DNA from: Candidatus Hydrogenedentota bacterium
GTDB taxonomy: Bacteria; Hydrogenedentota; Hydrogenedentia; Hydrogenedentales; CAILVY01
Assembly (NCBI GenBank): GCA_029565395.1
Contig: JAKQOG010000257.1
Span: 1 to 55,582 of the forward strand
DNA length: 55,582 bases
Direction of reading: 5' to 3'
Positions 28,001 through 35,988 of the stretch are shown here, piece after piece; within the stretch, counting starts at the first letter, position 1; each line of letters opens with the position of its first letter. Both the position numbers and the translations under genes were made by a program. Under the pieces are notes generated by a model. The model was not told the DNA's origin and made no database searches. It saw nothing but the letters and a program-made list of their open reading frames with translations.

Positions 28001-28338
28001 TGCCCGCGCACACCGCAGTCACCTGCGCCATTGATGATGTGAAAGCACTGCCCAATGTGGACCAACCGGCGCTCGCCGATCCGTGGATCGAAATCGCGGG
28101 GCAACGATTGAATTGGCCAGGCACGCTCACCGCCGGACAATATCTTTTCTTGTGGCCGGAGGAATCGCCGAAAGTCTACGGACCCGCCTTTCACGAGCCT
28201 CTCACAGGACTGGTCAGTACGCCCTTATTCACTCTTCCCGAGGGAGAATATTCTGTCCACTTTGGCCACAGTGGATCCCTCACCGCTTCCCTGCGCCTCC
28301 GGGTTACGCTTCAACCCCCCGAATGCCACGTATTCTAA
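25018..28338 (+). CDS. Exported TIM-barrel-like protein with two carbohydrate-binding-like modules
   Basis: This 1106-residue protein has a signal peptide (about 1-24, AAKAAS). Two homologous beta-sandwich modules lie at about 186-303 and 895-1012. They share a WxxFGxxxxxPxDLxxxKAIxxWxxGDGKG block, a KxQLxDG block and a TLNxYYNGxPA block ending CxIDxxxA, resembling CIA30/CBM11-type folds. Between them is a large catalytic-looking region with TIM-barrel features (SYLFITNFYESQFDEVLALA, FDMILMGQESW, DIDMIYFDGSERL). No GH family could be fixed. AGGAG sits eight bases before the ATG at 25018; the ATG at 25021 is equally possible. It probably binds and acts on a polysaccharide outside the cytoplasm. 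Its stop is 4 bp from the convergent HEPN gene. Confidence 0.75.
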   Translation: MMRTVKALLLAMSCFSGIEAAKAASFDLQTAILTIDSKGYAQLEVKDAIPPWPAGIQPILQATGKEMRLLPESVVVEGDRLRVNFSGGGLCEFSVRAGNGFAVFDMARCQLPQNIDQLCLFSLALPKGVEFQQTLNAGCTPTHTVAVSAAEPNVHAYNQNSGRYDADRAGCMHALTPAEQARSGTGAMRFAATCDAKNAGWAMFGHDLRQPIDLTGLKAIRAWVKGDGKGELLKIQLYDGLGGYRDTYIPIDFNEWRQVSIAESHVNTLHFDHVTTLNIYYNGMPAGQTVACDIDQIEAVLDRGGKDEVVLLEGFEPDSAFWLEPSVTLNVETLSRHGLQPARFGVIAAPRETFMEAMQRFEEAAGMPSPKPGGVWNKQSPWIKRSYLFITNFYESQFDEVLALARRGGFDMILMGQESWTKSTGHYEVNTEHFPDGLEGLRRTFQRFRQEGFHAGLHFLGASIYPPDPYLTPVPDPRLVQGASVPLAADIDQTATTLPTESAPSGFPKEDGGYMGDGAIVQIDNELISYGMRAMEAPFGFAGCTRGMLGTLPAPHVKGQPVRHLQRSYGYFMFDMDTTLIDEVSSNFAKIANACDIDMIYFDGSERLQGDHWYYNPRLHKAYFDKLARKDILLQASSFSHYSWHILARSASADGHGDLKGYLDERSPAFDAFKRDGMPLDIGWYYGYDASCTPDMYEYILGASIGYDSSMSFQVSLDAASKHPFTGEILDLISRYEQVRLSGRVPAEMRDRLRINPRLGGTKEPEEREKLSNLRREYRLMKKGGNDAFQRVEYLPWHEITAHDPQSETWPAHIAEGPARIGVQLHVMPGPWLEAGTAYHTPEAITLESFDDLVSYLRDRANRTGVKEITNGEAGATLAGVTQHITISEQDTKEGGRCALYSAESTLDTNSGWSVFGKTFDPPLDLSQHKAIGFWMRGDGKGGAFKLQLLDGTKAADFYISNDYTGWRYQQLPRPETDPIDYSKVCTLNFYYNGLPAHTAVTCAIDDVKALPNVDQPALADPWIEIAGQRLNWPGTLTAGQYLFLWPEESPKVYGPAFHEPLTGLVSTPLFTLPEGEYSVHFGHSGSLTASLRLRVTLQPPECHVF

Positions 28339-28342
28339 CACA

Positions 28343-28750
28343 TTATTCTGATATATCGCTGCCTGGATTAAAGAGTTTCCTAAAGGTTTCTATAAGCTTT
28401 TGCGCCCGGCTTAAGGCCAAACGCGCCTGATCTTCGCTGACGTGAATAATCTCTCCGTAGTCACCCACGGAACGGAGTTCAAAAAGCCAGGATAGCCACT
28501 TTCCAGTTTCAATAGTCACTCTGCCGGGATGAACGAATTGTTTGTTTACTGCGCCTATGATTGCCCCGTGTTTCTTGAAGGTCAAACCGTGTGCAAGGAG
28601 CGCCGCGGAAGCAGCATGAAATGCTGCATAATAGGCGCGTGAGGCAGCATCATCGAAAAGCCCTGCTCCGCAAAGGGAACGTGCAGCCTCTATGGACTGT
28701 TGTGCACGTGTCCAGTGTGAAGCAATTTCTTCTGTAAAGTCACACGTCAC
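28343..28750 (-). CDS. HEPN-domain toxin of a HEPN/MNT pair
   Basis: This 135-residue helical protein carries the HEPN signature: a long first helix (HWTRAQQSIEAARSL), then SRAYYAAFHAA with Arg38 and His45 forming an R-x6-H RNase motif, as in active HEPN ribonucleases. In HEPN/MNT modules the HEPN protein is usually a toxic RNase neutralised by the nucleotidyltransferase partner, in studied pairs by AMP transfer to a Tyr. I do not see the R-x4-H-x-Y form of HepT, so the control site may differ. The start is GTG at 28750, overlapping the stop of the MNT gene as GTGA, so synthesis is coupled and antitoxin comes first. The pair may stabilise this region or defend against phage. Confidence 0.85.
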   Translation of the reverse strand: MTCDFTEEIASHWTRAQQSIEAARSLCGAGLFDDAASRAYYAAFHAASAALLAHGLTFKKHGAIIGAVNKQFVHPGRVTIETGKWLSWLFELRSVGDYGEIIHVSEDQARLALSRAQKLIETFRKLFNPGSDISE

Positions 28751-29067
28751 ACCGCGATTCCTTCTTCCCGTGCATTCCGGTAAAGTTGGATGCGTCCCCT
28801 TTCAAAATCCTCGGCGCGGGCGGGACGCACGGAAAGATAACGATTACTATTTAGTTGCAAGTCATAGAGCAAATCGATCAACACTTCCAGTTCTTTAAAA
28901 TAATCAAAGGGTTCCCCAAGCGAGACCAGTAGGTCGATATCGCTTTCCGGATCCATAGTCCCGCGCGCCATGGAACCATACATTATGAGCCCTTTGAATC
29001 GCGCGCCATAATGTGCGGTAAGCCGCTCTTTGCATGTTTGTACGAGCTGTTGCTCAGCTATATTCAT
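28747..29067 (-). CDS. MNT-domain nucleotidyltransferase, antitoxin of HEPN/MNT pair
   Basis: This 106-residue minimal nucleotidyltransferase has the exact GS-x10-D-x-D motif: Gly31-Ser32 (YGSMARG), Asp43 and Asp45 (ESDIDLLV), the active-site pattern of AMP-transferring MntA antitoxins. It acts in the cytoplasm, probably modifying or sequestering the HEPN partner. The frame is open further upstream, but the ATG at 29067 has GGAGG 11 bases before it and gives the usual family length. A promoter-like pair, TTGTTC and TACGAT with 18 bp between, can be read just upstream on the minus strand. Its stop overlaps the HEPN start. Confidence 0.85.
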   Translation of the reverse strand: MNIAEQQLVQTCKERLTAHYGARFKGLIMYGSMARGTMDPESDIDLLVSLGEPFDYFKELEVLIDLLYDLQLNSNRYLSVRPARAEDFERGRIQLYRNAREEGIAV

Positions 29068-29229
29068 TTTCTTGGCAACCTCCACGGGTTGATGTAATCG
29101 TACCATGACTTCTCTGAAATGAACAAGTGTTCTGCGGGTTCGGGTTGAACAATTCACATGAATTCCAACTTTAATGTGGAGTGGCATTATTGCTGCGTTA
29201 ATAAACGGAATGGGGGACAAGAGGCTGCC

Positions 29230-29242
29230 GCATAATTTATGC
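29230..29242. promoter_or_regulatory. Short perfect palindrome between divergent genes
   Basis: GCATAATTTATGC is a perfect 6-bp inverted repeat around one central base. It lies 49 bp before the heparinase-like start and upstream of the MNT gene, so it could be an operator for either. There is no direct evidence of binding. Confidence 0.3.
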
Positions 29243-29290
29243 TAAGATAGCCTGCGCTTTATATCCGCTAGGGTGTGTACGGAGGTAATT

Positions 29291-32200
29291 ATGCTTACAA
29301 CACTTGCTGTTTTCATGCTATTGGCGGCGCCGGATAAACCGCTCGCGCGCGATGCCCTGGTTATCCGCGGGCGCGCGGATCATCCCTGCGTAAACATCAC
29401 GGCGGCGGACATCGAGCGCGCCAAAGCGCGTGCCGCAACGTATGCCTGGGCGCAGCATGAGCGTGATGAGATCGTGACCCAGGCTGACTCCTGGCTGCGT
29501 GAATCCGGCGCGTATTGGCTTCAATTCCTGCCGAAACCCGGCGCGTGCTATGCCTACGGTTTCACGGGCTGCCCCATCTGCGACGGGAAAACAGGCACAT
29601 GGGCCAAGGCCAACTGCACCTGGGATAATCCGGGTCATGTGAAATGCGGCAACGGCCATGTCTTGCCGGATGCGGAACACCCGGACACTGGCGAAGGATT
29701 TAAAGCACCCGATGGGCGCATCCATTATTTTGCAGGGCAATTCAATGCGTGGGTAACGGAACAGTGGACATTGAATGCGCTGCCCAATCTCACACAAGCC
29801 TATGCGCTCACGGGCGAGGAGAAATATGCCGCGCGCGCGGCCTTGCTTCTTGATGCCCTGGCCTCCATCTACGCGGAATCCACCTCCGGCTCCTGGGACT
29901 ACCCCAGCAACCCGCCCAGCGGCCGTTTCGCGCGGCCTTGGTATCAGGTGGCACGTACGCTCGTTTATTATGTGGATCAGTTTGACTTGATACACCGCAG
30001 TCCTGCGCTGGATGAACCATCCCTCCGGCCCAAGCTCACCCGCCGCGAAAACATCCAACGCTATCTCCTTGAAGATGGCGCCTACTATTGTTACGGCCAT
30101 TCCTTCGACGGCGTACTCCATAATGGGCATGCGGACTATATGCGCGGCGCGCTGGCCGTGGGGTGTTTGCTCGACATTCCCGAATACATCCGCATCAGCA
30201 TCGAAGGACCCTATTCGATCCGCAGCATGCTGGCGAACAACATCGATCGCGACGGACGCTACTATGAAACCTCGCCGGGGTATGCCATTCACGCACGGGC
30301 ACTGTATGAAACCTTTGCGGATCCCTTGCATAATCTGCGAAATGCCGAATATCCATCCGGGATCAACCTCTATGATGATCCCCAGTTTGCCGCGTGCCTG
30401 TTACTCCCGGAAATGCAGATTCAATGCGCCGGACGTCTCCCCAACTTCGGCGATGCGGCCCCGAACGTGAACTATAACGCGCCTCCGGAGCGCCCCTTTT
30501 CAACCGTGGATGCTGGTTTTCTCGAACGCCTCTGCGCAATGAGTTCAAATCCCAAGGCGCGTGCGGAGTATGGCGCCACGCTGCTATGGCTGGCAAAGGG
30601 CGGCCTCGATGCACAACGTGAAGACGCACCATACCGCAACTGGCTCCTTTGGCATGCGTGCGAACCGCCTGATTCTCCACCGGAACTCCCCCCCTCTCTC
30701 GGCCAGCGCATCACCGGCTCGTGGGCCGCGGGCATGAAAGGTCTCGCAATCTTACGCGATGGACGCCAGACGGCCTTGCTGCGTTTCGGGCCTTCCCTGA
30801 ATCATGGCGATCCTGATGATCTCGCGCTGCAATACTATGCAGACGGCTATGAATGGACCTATGATCTCGGCTATGGACTTGGCAGCACGCATTGTCATGT
30901 CGGCTGGGCTTCGAGCACGGTCAGCCACTGCCTGGTTACCGTGGATGAGAAGAACCAATTGGGTACGGATGGCTCCGGCGGGAGTTTAAAATTTTTCGCG
31001 GACTTGCCCGCGGCAAAAGTGGTTCAGGCAACAAGCGAGTTGAGTTATGCGGAACAAGGGGTGACGCACTATCAGCGCACGGTGGCCCTCATTGATGGCA
31101 CATATCTCATGGATGTATTCGAGGTGACGGGCGGGAAACAACATGACTTTGGATTTTGTGGCCTCGGCGAGGCCTTCATCCCCTTCGGCGCAGCGGATCT
31201 GAAGCCGCAGGAAGGGAGCCTCGCGGAAGGTGTGGCCTGGGGACAACGCATCGGCGCCGACGGCGATGTTAAAGGCTATCCAAACAAGCCCTACTGGAAC
31301 CCGCCGCCGGGCAATGGCTATGGATTCTTCTATGACATTCGCCGGGGGGCGCACGAGCCGGTGTGGGGCGGACAATGGTCGATGGCGGGAACGCATCCTG
31401 CATTGTTTCGCGCACACCTCGCCGGCGATACCGCCGAAGCAATAGTCGCTACAGGCCCCGGCCTTTACCCCCATTATCCCACTGCACATTGTCTCATGGC
31501 GAGGCGTCAAGGCGAGAATCTGCACAGCATTTTTCTCGCAATCTACGAATCCATTCCCGAAGAAAGACCATCGAGTATTGACAGCATCCGCCGCCTCGGT
31601 CCGTGTGCGCTTGAGGTCCATCGGAAGGAGGGACACATCGATGTGATCTCCGCAGGGTCCTGCGAAGTGGATTCCGCCCTCGGCCATATCATTTTCCAAG
31701 GCGATTTCGCTTATATCACCGGAGAAGACAGCAGGATCCGCGATATCCAGACCGCCGGGTGTGTCTCTTTACGCCACAATGATCAAACTCTCGATACAGG
31801 CCCGGCTGAGTTTGCGGCCACCATCACCGCCGTCGATTACGACACCTGTGTCATCACGCTCGACCGGGACGTTCCTCCAGATCTGTGTAATCTCGTGGCC
31901 GTGTTCTCCAATCCCGCCTACTCGCGCACTACCGCGTATCACATCCGCGCCGTGGAAGGAAACAACATCACGTTGCAGGCCAGTTCATTAAATCTCGGCG
32001 TGGGCCGTGTGGAGGCGATAGTCGATGCCAAAACCATCACGAGCGGCATCCCCCACGAATATGCCCGCTCCGTGAAACGGCATTCAACGCGTTTCTTCGA
32101 TGGAAAACGCATCCAGGGCGAACACGGCGGCGCCGCGCAAATCCTGGCAACCAAACCTGGCGCTCCTCTTACTCTTACCCTCGATGACACCGGTTCATTT

Positions 32201-32299
32201 CAGCCCGGCCAACGCTTTTTCTACCGTGATATTGCGCCAGGAGACACCCTCCGCATTCCCCGGCCAAGGCACATACAATCATCCCACCCGCCCCGTTAG
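29291..32299 (+). CDS. Exported heparinase II/III-like polysaccharide lyase
   Basis: This 1002-residue protein has a short signal (MLTTLAVFMLLAA) and a start with GGAGG five bases upstream. Residues about 140-480 form the helical toroid of heparinase II/III and alginate lyases: HNGHADYMRGALAVG and DGRYYETSPGYAIHARAL (about 319-336) hold Tyr and His candidates. Residues about 480-850 match the beta-sandwich domain, with the typical ASSTVSHCLVTVDEKNQ run. Such lyases cut uronate-containing glycans by beta-elimination, which fits the uronate-type operon at 20-25 kb. An N-terminal Cys cluster (C94, C97, C109, C119 with H116/H123) could bind zinc, which is unusual for the family. A GH95-like gene follows 27 bp later. 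Confidence 0.8.
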   Translation: MLTTLAVFMLLAAPDKPLARDALVIRGRADHPCVNITAADIERAKARAATYAWAQHERDEIVTQADSWLRESGAYWLQFLPKPGACYAYGFTGCPICDGKTGTWAKANCTWDNPGHVKCGNGHVLPDAEHPDTGEGFKAPDGRIHYFAGQFNAWVTEQWTLNALPNLTQAYALTGEEKYAARAALLLDALASIYAESTSGSWDYPSNPPSGRFARPWYQVARTLVYYVDQFDLIHRSPALDEPSLRPKLTRRENIQRYLLEDGAYYCYGHSFDGVLHNGHADYMRGALAVGCLLDIPEYIRISIEGPYSIRSMLANNIDRDGRYYETSPGYAIHARALYETFADPLHNLRNAEYPSGINLYDDPQFAACLLLPEMQIQCAGRLPNFGDAAPNVNYNAPPERPFSTVDAGFLERLCAMSSNPKARAEYGATLLWLAKGGLDAQREDAPYRNWLLWHACEPPDSPPELPPSLGQRITGSWAAGMKGLAILRDGRQTALLRFGPSLNHGDPDDLALQYYADGYEWTYDLGYGLGSTHCHVGWASSTVSHCLVTVDEKNQLGTDGSGGSLKFFADLPAAKVVQATSELSYAEQGVTHYQRTVALIDGTYLMDVFEVTGGKQHDFGFCGLGEAFIPFGAADLKPQEGSLAEGVAWGQRIGADGDVKGYPNKPYWNPPPGNGYGFFYDIRRGAHEPVWGGQWSMAGTHPALFRAHLAGDTAEAIVATGPGLYPHYPTAHCLMARRQGENLHSIFLAIYESIPEERPSSIDSIRRLGPCALEVHRKEGHIDVISAGSCEVDSALGHIIFQGDFAYITGEDSRIRDIQTAGCVSLRHNDQTLDTGPAEFAATITAVDYDTCVITLDRDVPPDLCNLVAVFSNPAYSRTTAYHIRAVEGNNITLQASSLNLGVGRVEAIVDAKTITSGIPHEYARSVKRHSTRFFDGKRIQGEHGGAAQILATKPGAPLTLTLDDTGSFQPGQRFFYRDIAPGDTLRIPRPRHIQSSHPPR

Positions 32300-32326
32300 T
32301 CTGAATAAGAAAGGTGTTAACGTAAC

Positions 32327-34837
32327 ATGACAGAATTACCCGCAAGCCACCAAGCCTATTTCCGGATCATCGGCATTGCCGTGCTCTGCTTACTATTCGC
32401 CGACACCCCGCTTCACGCTGATGAACGGGCCGATGATGCCGCGCTTGTAACAAAACATGACTTTGTGCTGGCGAGCCCCGCAAAGGAGCCACTCTTGGGA
32501 CTGCTCCTTGGCAACGGCGATCTGGGCGCTTCGGTTTGGGCCGACGGAGAAACGCTGGTCTTTACCCTGGGCAAGAATGACGTTTGGGACCGGCGGTACA
32601 ACACGAGCCACGATCGTCCCATAATAACGTATGATCAATTAATTGAGCAGGTGACGAACGGAACATGGGACTTTGGAAATTTCTACTGCTCGCAACCCGT
32701 TGAATACAATTTCTCGCCAACTCCCAAACCGGTTGGCCAGATACGGCTTTCTTGTCTGGGCGCGATCTCAAACCTCCATTTGCGGTTGGCTGACGCCACA
32801 CTGTCGTTCGATACGCCTCACGGTCAAGGAACTGCATTCATCGAACACACGCGCAATGTAGTGTTCATTCGTTTGCCTGCGGAAGCGGCCGAAAGTCTGC
32901 GGGCCGAAGTATTCCGGCCTCGCGAGACGCTCGACTGGACCAAGCCGCCGCCCAATGGATTCATGAGCACCCCGGCCCCGGAGAGCGCAAGTGATCCGGC
33001 CAATACACCACTTGTTCCGCCGGAGACGGGTATCTCCGGAAAAACGTTTTGGGTGCTGCAACGGATTCCAGCCGAACCGACGTTTCCCAACGGGTTTTCT
33101 GTGGCCGCTGCCGCCGTGGTAAGGAACGCCGAAGGAAAGATAGTGCAGGAAACCGATCGAGTGACATGCCAGGTCAATTCGACTCAAGGGGAGTGGGTGA
33201 CCTTGGCGGTTGCCGTGAGCACTATGGGTGACGGGGAAACAAACCCGGCCGAGGGCGCCTGCCAGCTCGCCGATCTTGCTGTTAATGAGAATTGGGAGAA
33301 CGTCCACCTGCGGCATGCGAGTCAATGGGCGCAGTTTTGGTCGCACAGCTCCATTGAAATCAGCACAAGCCACGGCGCGGACCCGCCTTCAACCCAGGAT
33401 GCATCCCTGGCTGAGGAGTTGTTTTACCACAACCTTTATTTGTTAGCGTGTTGCGCCCGGCCTGGCGCTGTTGCCCCGAGCCTGGTGGGCAATTGGATCT
33501 GGATGGATTTGGCCCCCTGGCATGGCATCTACATGCTCAATTACAACTTCCAGCAGACGTTCTGGCCTGCTTTTATCTGCAATCATGCTGAACTGGTCCA
33601 GCCGTATTTTGACAGGTTTTGCGAGATCTTTCCAATTGCCATGAAAAACACGCAGTTTGCTTACGGCAAAGATGCGCCTGGCGCCGTTTTTAACGCCACC
33701 GATTACCCCATTCGCAGTGACACACTGAGGTTTCCCAGCTTTGTATACGACGATACCATGGAGATTTCGGCCTGGGTCTTGCAGCATTTCTGGCGGCATT
33801 GGCAGTATGTGGGAGACCGCGAGTTCCTCGAGAAACGCGCGTATCCAATGATGGTGGAAGTGGCCCGGTTCTATGAATGGTTTCTGCATCGCAGTCAGCG
33901 GGAAGATTGCGCGCCGTATGTGCCCAAAGATGGCCGGCTGCACATTTTCCCAACGTTTTCCCCGGAACACTGGGGGCTGGTGACGCCGAAATTCGAGCGT
34001 AATCGCGACAGCGCTTCATCCATTGCCTTCATTCGCTACCACTTGCTCGCGACAGCAGAGGCAGCGGGCATTTTGAACCGTGACGCAGAAGAGGCGGCAC
34101 GTTGGCGGCACCTGTCGCAGCAATTACCCGATTATCCCACGTATGAAACGCCGCAGGGCAAGATTTTTGTCGACGTGGCCGGCGCTCCCCCCATCGAGTA
34201 CAACCTTCCCGTACCCCTGCTCCCTGTTTTTCCAGCCGAAGACCCAACATTCTGGTCTAATCCGGGGCAGGTTGAGACTGCCCGCCGCACTGCCCAGGCG
34301 ATACAAACCAATGGCAACAACAGCCTAGTGACATTGGGAGTTGTCCGGGCGCGATTGGGCATTGCGGACGGCCTGGGTCAATTTCTTGCCGATGTGCGGA
34401 AACGATTGTATCCCAACGGAGTAATCGAACTGGCGCTCGCAGAGAAGTGCCCGCGGTTTCTGAAACTTGGCATTTATACCGAGAATTTTGCCGCCGCCGG
34501 CGTGATTGCTGAACACCTGCTGCAATCGCATCCGGACGCCACGCGCAAACCATTGTTGCGGGTTTTCCCGGCACTACCGGCTGACATGGACGCCCGATTT
34601 ACCGGATTGGTGGGCGAAGGAGCCTTTGAAGTTTCGGCGGAACGGCGACAGGGACGTGTGACCGAAGTCAAAATTACCAGCCGCCGCGGAACACACTGCC
34701 GCCTCTTGAATCCCTGGAGCGGGCGTGAGGTAATGTTGAATATGAAAGGCGAAAAGACCCGCGTGATTAAAGGCGAAGTGCTTGAGTTTCCCACGCAACC
34801 CGGCATGACCTACATCTTAACCAATATTAATAACTAG
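32327..34837 (+). CDS. Exported GH95-like protein (alpha-fucosidase/galactosidase fold)
   Basis: This 836-residue protein has a signal peptide (about 1-31, PLHADE). The front beta-domain carries PLLGLLLGNGDLGASVW (about 48-64), the GH95 hallmark, and the toroid carries LNYNFQQTFWP with Asn405 and Asn407, then SPEHWG with Glu547. These match by spacing the two Asn and the Glu of Bifidobacterium AfcA (N421, N423, E566). The third catalytic position, Asp766 of AfcA in the QIDGNF motif, reads IYTENF here, with Thr718 in its place, followed by the conserved IAEHLLQS. Activity is therefore uncertain. It probably cleaves or binds fucosyl/galactosyl glycans. The ribosome site is weak (AAAGG, 12 bases). 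The TAG stop is formed by a TAGGGAC repeat. Confidence 0.8.
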   Translation: MTELPASHQAYFRIIGIAVLCLLFADTPLHADERADDAALVTKHDFVLASPAKEPLLGLLLGNGDLGASVWADGETLVFTLGKNDVWDRRYNTSHDRPIITYDQLIEQVTNGTWDFGNFYCSQPVEYNFSPTPKPVGQIRLSCLGAISNLHLRLADATLSFDTPHGQGTAFIEHTRNVVFIRLPAEAAESLRAEVFRPRETLDWTKPPPNGFMSTPAPESASDPANTPLVPPETGISGKTFWVLQRIPAEPTFPNGFSVAAAAVVRNAEGKIVQETDRVTCQVNSTQGEWVTLAVAVSTMGDGETNPAEGACQLADLAVNENWENVHLRHASQWAQFWSHSSIEISTSHGADPPSTQDASLAEELFYHNLYLLACCARPGAVAPSLVGNWIWMDLAPWHGIYMLNYNFQQTFWPAFICNHAELVQPYFDRFCEIFPIAMKNTQFAYGKDAPGAVFNATDYPIRSDTLRFPSFVYDDTMEISAWVLQHFWRHWQYVGDREFLEKRAYPMMVEVARFYEWFLHRSQREDCAPYVPKDGRLHIFPTFSPEHWGLVTPKFERNRDSASSIAFIRYHLLATAEAAGILNRDAEEAARWRHLSQQLPDYPTYETPQGKIFVDVAGAPPIEYNLPVPLLPVFPAEDPTFWSNPGQVETARRTAQAIQTNGNNSLVTLGVVRARLGIADGLGQFLADVRKRLYPNGVIELALAEKCPRFLKLGIYTENFAAAGVIAEHLLQSHPDATRKPLLRVFPALPADMDARFTGLVGEGAFEVSAERRQGRVTEVKITSRRGTHCRLLNPWSGREVMLNMKGEKTRVIKGEVLEFPTQPGMTYILTNINN

Positions 34838-34856
34838 GGACGTTCATTTATTCGAT
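34835..34856 (-). repeat. TAGGGAC-family repeat, half copy at a stop codon
   Basis: The sequence TAGGGACGTTCATTTATTC, read on the plus strand, is the reverse complement of the family core (AAATAAAtGGTTGctGTCCCTA) with a few bases lost. Its first three bases are the TAG stop of the GH95-like gene. Confidence 0.6.
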
Positions 34857-34890
34857 TCCTTGCGTGCAATAGTGAGAAAGGGCGATACAC

Positions 34891-35883
34891 ATGAAAAGAC
34901 GAATCCTTGGAAAAACCGGCCTGGAGGTAAGTGAGCTTTCGCTGGGCGCGGCGTTCATCACCGGCAGCGAACAAGGGTTTAATGGCGCGCTTCCTATTGT
35001 TAAGCTCGCCTTCGAATCCGGCATGAACCTCGCCGATACTTCTGCGGATTATGGGGACAGTGAAAAGGCTCTCGGATATGCGCTGCGTGAGCTTGGCGCG
35101 CCGTGCATTGTCTCCACAAAACTCGGTCCGCGCGCTGGAAAGCCTTTCGGCCCGAAAGACAAGGCCTGTCTCCGCCGTATTTTCGAAGAGAGCCTCGAAC
35201 TGCTTCATCGGGACGTTATCGACATTCTGATGATCCACGAACCGGATCGTCCGGGGGAATTCGACTGGTATAACGACGGCGTCAGCTTTAAAGGCCCGGT
35301 AGTGGACCTGTTACAGGAACTTAAACAGGAGGGTTTGATCAAATACACCGGTCTCGGCGGAACGACTGCGTATGCGCTTGCGCGCATTATGGCCACGGGA
35401 CAGTATGACGTTGTCCTGACCGCTTTTAACAGCAGCCCCTTGTGGCGCGAAGCGATGATTTCCATACTGCCGGAAGCAAAAAAACAGAATATGGGCGTCT
35501 TGCTTGGATCGCCGACACAACAGGGATGGCTGTCGCGGCGGTACGATACGGAAATCGAGCGGGGCGCGCTGTTTTTGAGTCCGCCGCGCCGGGCCCAATT
35601 CAAGGCGCTCTACGAACTGATTGACGATTGCCGCATCGAGACGCCTGTCTTCTGTCTGCGCTGGGCGTTGGGGGTGCCGGGCGTTTCCAGCGTGCTGACC
35701 GGCCCACGCACCTTGGCCCAGCTCGAACAGAATATCCAAGCCGTGGAACAAGGCCCATTGCCTAAAGACGTCAATAAACGCCTCGACGAGATCGCCGCCA
35801 TGGTGCCGTTCCGGCCCTGCGACGAACCTGCCGAAAATCCCTTTAAAAAGCCAGGCTATTGGGGCCCCGGCCCTGCAAAATAA
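34891..35883 (+). CDS. Aldo/keto reductase
   Basis: This 330-residue NADPH-type aldo/keto reductase lacks a signal peptide and so is cytoplasmic. The catalytic tetrad is visible: Asp49, Tyr54 (ADTSADYGDSEKAL), Lys77 (STKLGP) and His116 (MIHEPDR). The cofactor end SSVLTGPRTLAQLEQNI is also normal. Related enzymes reduce sugars or oxidise sugars such as L-fucose or galactose to lactones. Next to lyase and GH95-like genes, a role on a released monosaccharide is likely, but the substrate cannot be read. A weak GAAAGGG precedes the ATG. Repeats of the TAGGGAC family lie on both sides, at 34835 and 35890. Confidence 0.88.
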   Translation: MKRRILGKTGLEVSELSLGAAFITGSEQGFNGALPIVKLAFESGMNLADTSADYGDSEKALGYALRELGAPCIVSTKLGPRAGKPFGPKDKACLRRIFEESLELLHRDVIDILMIHEPDRPGEFDWYNDGVSFKGPVVDLLQELKQEGLIKYTGLGGTTAYALARIMATGQYDVVLTAFNSSPLWREAMISILPEAKKQNMGVLLGSPTQQGWLSRRYDTEIERGALFLSPPRRAQFKALYELIDDCRIETPVFCLRWALGVPGVSSVLTGPRTLAQLEQNIQAVEQGPLPKDVNKRLDEIAAMVPFRPCDEPAENPFKKPGYWGPGPAK

Positions 35884-35889
35884 AATAAG

Positions 35890-35966
35890 TAGGGACATCC
35901 ATTTATTTATAAAGAATGAGGCATATACACATAGCGATGACGGCAAATAAATGGTTGCTGTCCCTA
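35890..35966. repeat. TAGGGAC-family repeat, inverted pair
   Basis: The left arm 35890-35908 (TAGGGACATCCATTTATTT) and right arm 35945-35966 (AAATAAATGG then TTGCTGTCCCTA) pair over almost all their length, with a three-base bulge. The pair lies 6 bp after the aldo/keto reductase stop and 22 bp before the next start, so it could be a terminator or REP-like element. Confidence 0.7.
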
Positions 35967-35988
35967 TGTAAACAGAAAGGAACATACC

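Noticed and set aside
29318..30331. Minus-strand open frame of 337 codons
   Set aside because: It is antisense to the heparinase-like gene and lacks motifs and a ribosome site.
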